Positions 54,450 to 63,260 of a DNA stretch of 64,000 nucleotides are shown here, piece by piece. How positions within the stretch are numbered: position 1 is the first letter of the stretch; each line of letters starts with the position of its first letter. Position numbers and translations under genes: made by a program. The stretch is from the NCBI GenBank assembly GCA_964417895.1, contig CAYQJS010000015.1, forward strand, positions 43,761-107,760. Direction: 5' to 3'. Under the pieces are notes generated by a model. It was not told where the DNA came from. It saw only the letters and a list, made by a program, of their open reading frames with translations, and searched no databases. This stretch comes from CAYQJS01 sp964417895. GTDB taxonomy: Bacteria > Chloroflexota > UBA6077 > SHYK01.

Positions 54450-55325
54450 TCAATCGCCATCGGGTACAGGCTCCGGCGCGAGGAATTCGTCCGCTACGTA
54501 GCCGTCCGGGTTGACAATACGCCGCCAGTTCCGCCCCTCCGCCGCCACGACAGTGTTCTCGCCGTTCACCAAGGTGCCGTTCGGGAACGCCGCCACGATG
54601 GTCGCCGCGTGGCTCGGATGCAGCCGCACGTTCAGGCCGAGGTGTCCGGTCCCAGTCACCCGGAAGCTGCGGACGCTCAAGCCGGTCCTCGGCAGACGGA
54701 CCGAGGTGCCAATCGAGCCGTCCAGCGCGCTGCGCAGGAGCTCAACCGCGTTGAAGTCTCGGCCAGCACCACCCGCCGGGCCGACGCCATCTTGAATACC
54801 ATGCCCGATCCCAATGTGCAGGTGGGGGCCGGTCCCGCTCGCGTTGCCGGTGTCCCCGACGCCGAAGAGGAAGGCGCCAGTCGAGACCCGCGAGTTGACG
54901 GTAACCTGCGGCGGCCGGTCACCGTGGGCGTAGTAGTAGTCGAGACCGTCATCCGCCCGGATCAGCACGTTGTTGCCGCCGAACTCGTCGGTTGCCTCGG
55001 TGCCGACCCCGATCACAAGGCCGCCGCACATTGCGACTACCGGGGTGCCCTCAAGGGCGAAGAGGTCCGAGGCTCCGGAGTGACTGCCGTGATGCAGCCG
55101 CACGTCCCCGGTGAACCCTTGAACAGGGAAGAGGTGGCTCACGCCCGGCGACGGAACTGTTCCGCTTTCCGAATCCTGCTCGCCCGGCACGAGCAGTTGC
55201 TGGCCGGCGAAGATGACGTTCGGATCGGCGATGTGGTTCAACGCCACGAGTTCGTCGACGGTCGTGCCAAAGCGAGCGGCGATCTCTCCCAAAGTATCGC
55301 CTGGTTGGATAGTGATGGTGCGCAT
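54450..55325 (-). CDS. LysM-M23 family peptidase-like protein with SH3-like tail
   Basis: A 291-residue protein. It begins with a LysM domain (MRTITIQPGDTLGEIAARFG ... IFAGQQLLVP, 1-47). A lysostaphin-type M23 fold follows: HHGSHSGASDLFALEGTPVV, YYYAHGD and GPHLHIGIG give the histidine and aspartate pattern, although the first motif is changed and activity is uncertain. A C-terminal SH3b-like domain ends WRRIVNPDGYVADEFL. No signal peptide or membrane helix is present before LysM, which is unusual for a cell-wall enzyme; release by lysis or phage-like export is conceivable. GGGAGGTAAGC precedes the ATG. Confidence 0.8.
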   Translation of the reverse strand: MRTITIQPGDTLGEIAARFGTTVDELVALNHIADPNVIFAGQQLLVPGEQDSESGTVPSPGVSHLFPVQGFTGDVRLHHGSHSGASDLFALEGTPVVAMCGGLVIGVGTEATDEFGGNNVLIRADDGLDYYYAHGDRPPQVTVNSRVSTGAFLFGVGDTGNASGTGPHLHIGIGHGIQDGVGPAGGAGRDFNAVELLRSALDGSIGTSVRLPRTGLSVRSFRVTGTGHLGLNVRLHPSHAATIVAAFPNGTLVNGENTVVAAEGRNWRRIVNPDGYVADEFLAPEPVPDGD

Positions 55326-55668
55326 GCTTACCTCCCGACTACGCGCTCGAACCAGCCCGAACAGCCATGACCGCTCCGCAGGCCATCACCGGCCCAGCCC
55401 TCCAGACGGCCACAGGCCAGACCCACAGGTCATGATCACCTCCCGATACGCGTGAATCTCGCCGCCGCCACGGTCTTAAGTCGCTAAGCCGCGTTGCCCA
55501 GGCCGCTCGGAAGACCGGCAAGGCTAGCCCCGCCCTCATTCCCGTCTCTACACCACCGGAGCGCGACCTTTAGGAGCGCTGAACGCGACAATTAAGTCGC
55601 TTTATCAAATCGCTATCTCCTGTGATGAACCGGGGCCTCTAAACCGCCGCCGCGACTATAAGCACCAC
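55326..55668. other. 343-bp intergenic region
   Basis: Holds the possible leader peptide at 55386-55433 and otherwise nothing recognisable. The AT-richer stretch ACAATTAAGTCGCTTTATCA near 55590 could contain the promoter of the LysM/M23 gene, which reads away from it. Confidence 0.4.
55386..55433 (-). CDS. Possible 15-residue leader peptide
   Basis: MTCGSGLWPSGGLGR with a strong GGGAGGTGATC element just before its ATG, located about 60 bp ahead of the LysM gene on the same strand. The good ribosome binding site is the only support; it may be chance. Confidence 0.25.
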   Translation of the reverse strand: MTCGSGLWPSGGLGR

Positions 55669-56544
55669 TTACAGGCTCAAGCCTGGGACGCACGGCACTA
55701 GACGTGCCAGGTCGCCCCAATCAGCAAGAAGCTGATCTCCAGTCGCCGCGATCGTGGCTTGCTCGAGTGGCCACCCTGTCGTCGATCCGGGAAAGACGAG
55801 GTAGAGAACATCTGCTTCAACACCTCCGGCGCGCGGGTCCGACGGAATCTGTAGGATCTCGGCCAGAGCGATGGACCCTTCTCCGATGTGGTTGGAAGGT
55901 CCGACATCCGCGAAGAGTGTCGCGACGCTCTGGCCGTTCCGGATGTTGACGACTACGGCGAAATCCCCGAGTTCCGCCCCAAGTTCTCTCATCGCAGCGG
56001 GCGGCAGAACAATGAACGGTATAGTCGAGGCATCCACGTATCGATGGGGATCCGTCCGCGACAACGATCCATCTTGCAGTGAGGTGGCGGAGACGTAATA
56101 GCCTGGGGCAGGGTCTCCGAGGCCCTGCACGACCGGCTCCCCATCCGGCTCGCCTGTATCCGTCACGAGCGCCCACCAGTTACCCGGGGTGCCCGCATTG
56201 GCGAGAAAGTCCAGCCCTCTATCCAAGGGGTGGTAGGCGTGCGGTGCGCCATCCGCGTCGATAGTGAGTCCGGCGATGTACCAGAAGGCAGAATCCACGT
56301 CCCATTGCCAGAGCGGAACCTCGCCGACTCGAAGAACCTCTGATGCGTCGCAGCCCACTTGTACACTGGGGTGAAGCCCGGTTGCGACTGACATCGAGGA
56401 CTGTCCGAAGGCGACGGTTGTTGGTGCACCGTGGACCAAACAAAAGATCGTGAGCTCTAGGGCACACGCCCAGCGCAAGATGCTTGAGACTCCGGACTGA
56501 GAAGCTGGGGTCTTCTGCGCGCCCGTTTTCGGCGTCCGATACAT
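55669..56544 (-). CDS. Secreted GH75 chitosanase-like protein
   Basis: A 291-residue protein with an N-terminal hydrophobic segment (WACALELTIFCLVHGAPTTVAFG) acting as a signal peptide. The mature region has AFWYIAGLTIDADGAPHAYH, GNWWALVTDTGEPDGEP, YYVSATSLQD, TIPFIVLPP and ATLFADVGPSNHIGEGSIAL. The DVGP and GEGSIALA text and the DADG segment resemble glycoside hydrolase family 75 (chitosanase) proteins. GAGGATGATGGG precedes the ATG. Enzymatic activity is a family inference. Confidence 0.6.
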   Translation of the reverse strand: MYRTPKTGAQKTPASQSGVSSILRWACALELTIFCLVHGAPTTVAFGQSSMSVATGLHPSVQVGCDASEVLRVGEVPLWQWDVDSAFWYIAGLTIDADGAPHAYHPLDRGLDFLANAGTPGNWWALVTDTGEPDGEPVVQGLGDPAPGYYVSATSLQDGSLSRTDPHRYVDASTIPFIVLPPAAMRELGAELGDFAVVVNIRNGQSVATLFADVGPSNHIGEGSIALAEILQIPSDPRAGGVEADVLYLVFPGSTTGWPLEQATIAATGDQLLADWGDLARLVPCVPGLSL

Positions 56545-56824
56545 CCCATCATCCTCAACCCTTGAATGGCGGAAATTCAGGTCTCACTTCGAAAGTTCGT
56601 GAGATTATACGGAGATACTACGATGTTCTAACCGCTAACCCCAGTCTAGCCCGCCGGCTACCAGTTCCAGATAACCCCTCCCCTTGACTTCTTATCAGAA
56701 ACCTGTATTACTTGTCATTCACCCTCGTCTCACTGACAATTATAATGGGACGATGGCCCAGCCCGGCCAAATGAGCAACGCCAGCACCTATCACATTATC
56801 GCGTGCATGGAATGCCTTGTCACC

Positions 56825-56900
56825 TGGAGCGGGAGACCGGACTCGAACCCGCGACAGCCTGCTTGGAAGGCAGGGTCTTGCAGGTCAGGCACAATCCCGA
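56825..56900 (-). pseudogene. tRNA-Gly(TCC)-like remnant
   Basis: On the minus strand the 3' part is tRNA-like: anticodon arm CCTGC-CTTCCAA-GCAGG (perfect, anticodon TCC), variable CTGTC, T arm GCGGG-TTCGAGT-CCGGT with one mismatch, acceptor strand CTCCCGC, then TCCA. The 5' part is degenerate: a candidate acceptor strand TCGGGAT pairs at only 5 of 7 positions and the D arm is abnormal. It is either a decayed tRNA or the 3' half left by integration into a tRNA-Gly gene. I do not call it functional. Confidence 0.65.
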
Positions 56901-56937
56901 GATCGCCAGCTTCCTGGGGCAGGCATGTCCTCGCGGG

Positions 56938-56965
56938 CTTTGCCCCTCAGGCAAAGAACTATACT
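56938..56965 (+). promoter_or_regulatory. Hairpin overlapping a candidate promoter of the STAND gene
   Basis: CTTTGCC (56938-56944) and GGCAAAG (56950-56956) form a small inverted repeat, followed by AACTATACT whose TATACT (56960-56965) could be the -10 element. The STAND ORF starts about 80 bp on. A close relative of the hairpin and its GAACTRTA tail lies at 60686-60704. It could be an operator or an element end. Confidence 0.45.
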
Positions 56966-57042
56966 TAGTCCGCTCGAACAGTACATGTGTTCTTCCGCCG
57001 GCGCCGTTGCGTCTCTAAATCACAGCCCGGATAGACTTGGAC

Positions 57043-60000
57043 ATGCCCGACCCCCTTCGCGCACAGATCGCTGCGGCGCTTGCTGGGCCTCTTTCCGGTG
57101 ACGAGTTCGAGCGGTGTGCCGTACGTCTCCTCCGCCAGTTTCATCCGTCAATGCTGCCGGTGGCTGGGGGAAACGATGCGGGCCTCGACGGATCCGGCTT
57201 TGACGCCAACGGTGAGTTCGGTCTGGTCGCGACGGTGCGTGACGACGCCCTTGCTAATCTCCGAAAAAACCTCAATAGCCATCTTGATGCAGGCGGCCGA
57301 ATAAGGCGCGTCATCTTCGCGACACCCAGGGTGTTGTCGGGACGACGGCAAGTCAACCTAGGCAGCGCCGCGGCCGAACTGGGCTTCGAATTGATGCACG
57401 TTTACGACGGAGCACAGCTCGCCGAGCTGCTCTACCGGGACGCCGAATGTAGGGCTGATCTTCTCGGGTTGGCCGGTGGGCTCAGCGTACTTTCCTCTTA
57501 TCCCCTGTCTCGGCGCGCGTCCGTACAGGTCGAGCTACTGGGACGAGCAGACGTGCTTGAAGAACTCCGACAGGCCACGGGTGACATCGTCATCATCGGC
57601 AAGCCTGGCATAGGAAAGACCTCAGTCGTCCAGGACTTGGTGGAGCAGGGCTGGGGACTATTTGACGTAGGTAGCAGCACAAACAACGTAGCGGACGCCG
57701 CGCGCGCCATGGAGCCGCACCGGATCATCGTTGAGGACGCCCATTTCTCTGCACAGCGGCTTGTCGAGCTAAGACATCTCAGGGACGAAGCAGGTCTTCG
57801 TTTTGGGATCGTCGCCACGACGTGGCCCGGCTCGCGTTCAGAAGTTGCCTCAGCTCTGCCTGGTGCTTCCGTCGTGGAAGTAGGCGAGCTCACTCGAGCG
57901 GAGATACTGGTCCTGATTCAGGACCTCGGCATAAAGGAGCTGCGTGAGCTTCAACGGGAGATCGTTCGGCAGGCGCTTGGAAGACCCGGCCTGGCTACTA
58001 CGCTGGCAATGGCGGCGATCAACGGCAAGCTGCTCGACGTCGCCACAGGCGAGGTCTTGTTCGAAGACATCGTCGAGTGGTGCCACCTAACTCTGGGGCA
58101 GGACAGCCACCAGCTTTTAGGCGTAATCGCCCTGAGCGGTGATCATGGAATCACCGTTGAGCAGTGTGCGCGCTACTTTTCCGTCACGCCCATACAAATA
58201 AGCGACCGACTCAAGGCGCTGGCGTCGGGTGGCATCCTCGATGAGACGTTTCATCTAGGACAGCGCACCCGCTACCTACGTGTGCAGCCCGATGTACTGC
58301 GCTATCTGCTAGTGAAAGCGGTCTTCGGCGGACCAGCAGCCCCTGACTGGCGCCCAGTGGCCAGCGTATTCGATTCCGCCGCCCAGGCACTCATCCCGCT
58401 TATTGGGGCGCGGATCCGTGGAGCATCTGTGACGACCCGGGATCTGACGGACATCCTGCTAGACGAAGCCGGCGTTCGGGACGTGCAGGCTTTCGCTTCA
58501 TTGGGTCCTGACGAGGCCCACCTTGCGCTCGAGCAGTTTCCGGAGCGTAAGCTTGACATCGCGGTGCAGGCTTTATCAGTCGATTTCCCATTTGCTTTGC
58601 GTGCGTTGCTCGAACTGGCAGTGGGAGATGACCGCTCCCAAGGCAGCTACCCGGACCATCCGATCCGACAGATTTCCGAGTTCTTGCGCAACCCAAGGGT
58701 TGCGATCGAGCGGCGGGCGGATGCCATACAGATCACCAAGCTATGGCTTGACAGTGGTGGTGACGCGCGTGTGGGGTTGGAGGTCCTCTCCGCTGCGGTC
58801 CACCCAGCCATTTCTGATATCTACTCGGACCCTGGGGAAGGCAACACCATAACGCTGGTTGAAGGCATCTACCTCCCGGAAGATTTGCGGCGTATCGCCG
58901 GGCTATGGGACGAAGTCCTCAATGTGATCGAGGGCAAGTCCTTTCCCACCTACGAGCCTCTGTTGTCGGCCTTGCACAACTGGGTCTTCCCGGATGTCGC
59001 ACAACTCGCCAGATCCGTCGATGACGAGAGACGGCAGATCGCCCGGACTGCCGCATCACATGTCGTGGATCGTTTGTCTCGCTCATGGGCGGGCAGGCCT
59101 GGACCTTTGAGCGCTTTGAGGGACCTCAGTAGGCGGGGTGGCCTTCAAGTAGCTGCGATTGATGTGCCAGCTGAGTTCGACACCCTCTTCCCGGAGAGGG
59201 ACCTGGGTGAGGATCTTCCACTTCCGGACGCTGAGTTGATGGAGAGGTTGAAGGACCAGGAAGCCGAGATGATCGAGAGGGTGAGGGATCTCGCGAGGCA
59301 GTGGCTCTCGCTGGGGCCCCAGGAGATTGCCAGCCGCATCGCCTTCGCTGAGCAAGAGGCCAGCAGAATAGGCCGCTCTTGGCCGCGATTCACGCCGCAG
59401 CTTTGTGAGCATCTGGCGGACCAGTATTCAACTCCGCTCGCGCTGCTTCATGAACTGGACGCGCTAGAAGTCCCGCCGGACTTGGTTGCGCCGCTCCTGG
59501 TGCAGGTCGTTGAGGGGCGTGCTTTGGGCTGGAACGACCAAATTCTTGGACATCTTGAGAACGCTCGAACTCGCTTCGTCTCAGTGCACATCTGCTTGAC
59601 GCAGCCAGTGGGGGCGGACCTGCAAGGCGCTGCGATCGGTTTTATGAACGGCGGATACAAGAACCTGATCCAGATGCTTGCCATTAGGCACCAGCTCGAT
59701 GAATCCGCTATACGATCACTCCTCAGCCACTCGGATGCCCAGGTGTCAAAAGACACCGCCGTGGCGGTTTGGCGAGATCGACCTGCTGAACTTTCACAAG
59801 AGACGCTGGCAATGTGCAGGGAGACCCTGGTCAAAGCCGATGGTGACCACAACGATTTTTGGCTCTGGCACGCCTTAAAGATAGACCCATCGCTTCTCGA
59901 AGCTTGGACCCGCGAGTGGATCTCACGCAATGCATCCGCTAACGGTTCCTTTCTGCCTCACGAGGCCAGGGAAGCCATTGGAGCATTGCCATTGACCGCT

Positions 60001-60435
60001 CGGCTGCGGCTGTTGGAGGCGGTTTCCGACTCGATCCCGAGTTTCTTCCTTGGCGACCTTATTACGGCTTTGGTCGGTGAATCAGAGGAGGCCGTCGACC
60101 TTCTCTTCTCTCGCCCGACCCTTGCCGACTATGCAGCCAATGCGCTTGCTGGGCTTCCAGACGAGGCGTGGGCCAAGAAGGCTGTGATTGCCTGTCGGTC
60201 CGGCATGTCGCCTATCGACATCGCTGGGGCTTGCCTCTCTAGGGGCTCCAGGTGGGGCGGTAGCGAGAGCGAGCATTGGGATGAGTACGTTCGGGCATTC
60301 GAAGGGCTGCGTGGCGTGCCAGAATTGGATGCGATTATCGATGCTGGCGTAGAGCGATTCTCTGATTGGCGGGACCGCGCTCGCGCACGAGAGCGTCGAG
60401 AGGCGGTCTTCGGATTCGACCATGGCGGCCGTTGA
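57043..60435 (+). CDS. Predicted STAND-type NTPase with nuclease-like N terminus (candidate defence protein)
   Basis: About 1130 residues from the ATG at 57043 (a TTG lies 6 bp earlier). The N-terminal 150 residues resemble Mrr-type PD-(D/E)xK endonucleases: FERCAVRLLRQFHP, GGNDAGLDGSGF (42-53), then GLVATVRDDALANLRKNL; the usual QxK lysine is not evident. The ATPase core follows: Walker A GKPGIGKTS (186-194), Walker B-like RIIVEDAHF (227-235), a sensor-like VATTWPGS (from 257) and a winged-helix segment (ITVEQCARYFSVTPIQISDR). The remaining 700 residues are helical-repeat-like without a named domain. This effector-STAND-repeat order is that of antiviral STAND (Avs-like) proteins. The next gene overlaps it by 14 bp. 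Its target is unknown. Confidence 0.7.
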   Translation: MPDPLRAQIAAALAGPLSGDEFERCAVRLLRQFHPSMLPVAGGNDAGLDGSGFDANGEFGLVATVRDDALANLRKNLNSHLDAGGRIRRVIFATPRVLSGRRQVNLGSAAAELGFELMHVYDGAQLAELLYRDAECRADLLGLAGGLSVLSSYPLSRRASVQVELLGRADVLEELRQATGDIVIIGKPGIGKTSVVQDLVEQGWGLFDVGSSTNNVADAARAMEPHRIIVEDAHFSAQRLVELRHLRDEAGLRFGIVATTWPGSRSEVASALPGASVVEVGELTRAEILVLIQDLGIKELRELQREIVRQALGRPGLATTLAMAAINGKLLDVATGEVLFEDIVEWCHLTLGQDSHQLLGVIALSGDHGITVEQCARYFSVTPIQISDRLKALASGGILDETFHLGQRTRYLRVQPDVLRYLLVKAVFGGPAAPDWRPVASVFDSAAQALIPLIGARIRGASVTTRDLTDILLDEAGVRDVQAFASLGPDEAHLALEQFPERKLDIAVQALSVDFPFALRALLELAVGDDRSQGSYPDHPIRQISEFLRNPRVAIERRADAIQITKLWLDSGGDARVGLEVLSAAVHPAISDIYSDPGEGNTITLVEGIYLPEDLRRIAGLWDEVLNVIEGKSFPTYEPLLSALHNWVFPDVAQLARSVDDERRQIARTAASHVVDRLSRSWAGRPGPLSALRDLSRRGGLQVAAIDVPAEFDTLFPERDLGEDLPLPDAELMERLKDQEAEMIERVRDLARQWLSLGPQEIASRIAFAEQEASRIGRSWPRFTPQLCEHLADQYSTPLALLHELDALEVPPDLVAPLLVQVVEGRALGWNDQILGHLENARTRFVSVHICLTQPVGADLQGAAIGFMNGGYKNLIQMLAIRHQLDESAIRSLLSHSDAQVSKDTAVAVWRDRPAELSQETLAMCRETLVKADGDHNDFWLWHALKIDPSLLEAWTREWISRNASANGSFLPHEAREAIGALPLTARLRLLEAVSDSIPSFFLGDLITALVGESEEAVDLLFSRPTLADYAANALAGLPDEAWAKKAVIACRSGMSPIDIAGACLSRGSRWGGSESEHWDEYVRAFEGLRGVPELDAIIDAGVERFSDWRDRARARERREAVFGFDHGGR

Positions 60436-60670
60436 TGTCCCAGAAGGCCTCAGGGCGTGCGTCGCTAGCATCCGGGCCCTCATAGCGGACGGCATAGACC
60501 GTTACGGCTCCCCGGCTGGTCGCGGGCAGCCTGGCCAAGTCGATGGGTTCGATCAGTGGTTGAAGGAGTGGACCCGTGGATCCGCCACGCTCAGGGAGCA
60601 GATTCGCACTTTGTTCCCGGACCGGATGAGCGATGTTGTTTGGTGGCAGCCTACCGATTCTGACCTTTAG
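60422..60670 (+). CDS. Small partner protein overlapping the STAND gene
   Basis: An 82-residue protein whose ATG lies inside the last codons of the STAND gene (14-bp overlap), so the two are coupled. It starts VPEGLRACVASIRALIADGI and continues with FDQWLKEWTRGSATLREQIR, then LFPDRMSDVVWW. It is mostly helical in appearance, with no signal, membrane segment or recognised domain. It might be an accessory or regulatory subunit; no function is assigned. Confidence 0.6.
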   Translation: MAAVDVPEGLRACVASIRALIADGIDRYGSPAGRGQPGQVDGFDQWLKEWTRGSATLREQIRTLFPDRMSDVVWWQPTDSDL

Positions 60671-60685
60671 GCAGGGCGTCACGGC

Positions 60686-60704
60686 CTTTGCCCAGCGGGC
60701 AAAG
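60686..60704 (+). repeat. Second hairpin of the pair bracketing the STAND module
   Basis: CTTTGCCC (60686-60693) and GGGCAAAG (60697-60704), followed by AACTGTA, match the 56938 copy in arms and tail and have the same orientation. Lies 16 bp after the small gene; there is no T-tract, so it is not a standard terminator. Confidence 0.6.
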
Positions 60705-60841
60705 AACTGTAGCCCAACGGCGGAACCCTTGCGGGCCGAGACGACACCTCGCCCACAGGAGTCTTGATCGTGGCGGCTTCATCCTTCACGTCATACGGGT
60801 CACTGCGATATCAAAGTCCGTACTTGGCCTGTAGCCCAGAA

Positions 60842-62377
60842 TCAGCTAAGTATGACTGCTTGCGACGCACCTGAGACTCGCCCTCTTCGGAGCAATGCAT
60901 CGCGTGCCTGGGCTGCTCGATCCAGAAGCTGTGGTACATCCACCCCTACCAGCTGGCCATTCCGCTTTATGGGTCTGCCGGCGATGAACACCGAATCGAC
61001 GTTGCTGGTGTCCATGCCCAAGACGACGGCGCCGATCGGGTCGTTAACAGGACCCACGTTGATCGCCTTGGCCCGCAGCAGGATGACGTCCGCGTCCTTT
61101 CCCGGCGTTAGCGTTCCGATCTTGCTCGCAAGACCATTCGCCCGCGCGCCCTCGATGGTCGCGAACTCCAGCACATTTCGGACGGTCAATAGATCTCCCG
61201 GAGGTGGCGTTCCGGGGAATAGGTCCTTTTCATTGACATGGGCGCGTTGCAAGGCGAAGCATGCGTGCATCTGGGTAAACATGTCGGTTGGCTGGTTCGT
61301 CTCCACGTCAACGCTCAGGCTGGGGCGGATACCGACGCCACGTGCGTTCTGAATAGGCGGCATCCCGTGGCCCATCTGCATTTCGATGGGAATGGCGAGG
61401 GACACGCTTCCGCCAGTGTCGGCGATCATCCTCCATTCGATGTCGCTTAGCGTAGAGCAATGGATGTAGGTCGTGTCCTCCGCGAGTTGCACGCGTTGGC
61501 TGAGAGCTTGCAGCAATCCTTGCTTTCCGGGGTTGCCGACGCCCACATGCACAGAAATTCGAGCGCCGACCTCGCGCGCGATGGTCCACTCCCGTACGGC
61601 CGCGTCGAGACTGGAGAACTCGGGTCCGGCCGCGGCAAGCGCCAAGGTTAGTAGCTGATCGGACGAGGAGAAATGCTGCCGCCTGAGCCGGCGAATATCG
61701 TCGGGATAGGGTTGGTTTGGATTCTCAAACCACGGCGGCGTTAAGCCGAAGTTCGGGCCATACCCGTACACTGCACGGACCTTCGCATCTCCTAGCGCTT
61801 GAATGGCTGCATCAGTGTGCTCAGGCGTCGTCGCGATGTGTGACCAGTCGAGCAGGGTGGTGATTCCTGCGTTCATCGCGGATAGCGCAGCGACGAGGTT
61901 GCCGAGGTACACCTCGTCCGGGCGCATGACGGGGGCAAAACCGAAAAGGACCTTGGCCAGATAGTCACCGAGCAGATCGTCGGCACCGGTATTCCGGATC
62001 AATCCCTGCCACATGTGCCGATGCGTATCGACGAAACCCGGCATGACGATCATTCCGGAGGCGTCGATCACCTCGGCACCCTGGATTGGGATACGGGTGC
62101 CCACCGCGCTGATCTTTCCGTTTTCGATGAGCACATCGCCTTCAGGGAGGTCGCCGGTGGTCGGGTCGAGCGTCAAGACCACGCCGCCTCTCAGAAGGAG
62201 CCGATCCGAGTTGGGTTGATTGCGCAAGGCTTCGCTCGCGGCCGCCGTTGCACTGGACGTAGAGGTTGGAAGAACAGTCCCTGCAAGCGCTGCGGCACCC
62301 ATGCCCAGGAGCAAGCGACGCGAGATTCGCCGGTCATCGACTTCGGTGGCTCTCTCGAGCTCGACCTCATCGTTCAT
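60842..62377 (-). CDS. Tat-exported amidohydrolase (TRZ/ATZ-like)
   Basis: About 511 residues. A twin-arginine signal (ISRRLLLGMGAAALAGTVLP) predicts export of a folded enzyme. The metal-dependent hydrolase fold has the HxH ligands in GFVDTHRHMWQG, a histidine in ISVHVGVGNP, another in TYIHCSTLSD and the acidic ligand in LSVDVETNQP. The composite beta-sandwich is formed by LLLRGGVVLTLDP at the start and GTLTPGKDADVILLRA at the end. It may deaminate or dechlorinate a ring nitrogen compound; the substrate is not predictable. The ATG at 62377 has GGGGG upstream; the ORF extends to 62431. It is divergent from the recombinase. Confidence 0.88.
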   Translation of the reverse strand: MNDEVELERATEVDDRRISRRLLLGMGAAALAGTVLPTSTSSATAAASEALRNQPNSDRLLLRGGVVLTLDPTTGDLPEGDVLIENGKISAVGTRIPIQGAEVIDASGMIVMPGFVDTHRHMWQGLIRNTGADDLLGDYLAKVLFGFAPVMRPDEVYLGNLVAALSAMNAGITTLLDWSHIATTPEHTDAAIQALGDAKVRAVYGYGPNFGLTPPWFENPNQPYPDDIRRLRRQHFSSSDQLLTLALAAAGPEFSSLDAAVREWTIAREVGARISVHVGVGNPGKQGLLQALSQRVQLAEDTTYIHCSTLSDIEWRMIADTGGSVSLAIPIEMQMGHGMPPIQNARGVGIRPSLSVDVETNQPTDMFTQMHACFALQRAHVNEKDLFPGTPPPGDLLTVRNVLEFATIEGARANGLASKIGTLTPGKDADVILLRAKAINVGPVNDPIGAVVLGMDTSNVDSVFIAGRPIKRNGQLVGVDVPQLLDRAAQARDALLRRGRVSGASQAVILS

Positions 62378-62627
62378 GCATGTCCCCCTTCGATCCAAAT
62401 TGTTTCGCCAATAGTAGCAGCGCCCGCCCAACCGTTGGACCCCCGTGATTCAGGACCGGAACGGCCAAGATTGTGAGGCCACAAACCCCTGCCCGGCGAC
62501 GTGCGTCTAGCGGGTGCACCTGACGTTCCGGGGATGTGATGAGCTTCGGCTGGCGGACAAAACTCCGCGAGAGCCTGCGCTCCAGACCATCCTCCTGCCG
62601 GCTCCGCTGCTGCTGGGCGAATGACAT

Positions 62628-63260
62628 GTGGCGATCCGCGAGTACTTCCGCCATCTCGTGGATCACGAGTGGCTACTCAAATCGCCTGCCCAGGGTGTGG
62701 AGACGCCGCGCAAGGAAAAAGGAACCCGAGTCTATCTCAGACCTGACGAGAACAACCGCATGCTGGCTCAAGCAGGGGCAAATCCCCGCGACTTCGCCAT
62801 GCTGCAAGTGTTCTTGCAGACAGGGGTGCGTGTTTCCGAGCTGTGCGACTTGCGTCTTGACGACGTTGATCTCGAAGCTCGTAGTCTGCGGGTTGTGGGC
62901 AAGGGCATGGTGGCGCGCGAGATAGAACTGGAAGGAAAAGGATTGCAGGCGATCAGAAACTGGCTCAGCGTAAGGCCCGCGAGCCAGGATCAGCATCTCT
63001 TCCTCAACAAGGAGGGAGAGCCGTTCTCGGAGCGCGGGGTGCGGAAGATGGTGACCAAGTACCGCCGAGCTGCCGGCATCACCAAGAAGGCCAGCTGCCA
63101 CAGCCTCCGGCACACCTTCGCCTCATATAAGGCTCAACAGGGTGTGTCGCCCTTTCAGCTCAAGGAGTGGTTAGGACACGCGCGGCTGGACACGACGCAG
63201 ATCTACGTGCACCTGGCTAAGCAGGACGCCGGCAAGGTGATGGAGGCGACCAGCCTGTGA
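62628..63260 (+). CDS. Tyrosine recombinase, N-terminally truncated (XerC/D-like)
   Basis: A 210-residue frame that contains a full catalytic domain: Arg68 (TGVRVSELCDL), Lys92 (GKGMVAREI), His158 and Arg161 (HSLRHTFAS), His184 (WLGHARLDTT) and Tyr193 (QIYVHL). Only about 20 residues of the N-terminal SAM-like core-binding domain remain; the rest is absent in every frame upstream, as a stop and unrelated sequence precede the ATG-like start. The start GTG lacks a convincing ribosome binding site. It is probably an inactivated integrase of the surrounding accessory region. Confidence 0.8.
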   Translation: MAIREYFRHLVDHEWLLKSPAQGVETPRKEKGTRVYLRPDENNRMLAQAGANPRDFAMLQVFLQTGVRVSELCDLRLDDVDLEARSLRVVGKGMVAREIELEGKGLQAIRNWLSVRPASQDQHLFLNKEGEPFSERGVRKMVTKYRRAAGITKKASCHSLRHTFASYKAQQGVSPFQLKEWLGHARLDTTQIYVHLAKQDAGKVMEATSL

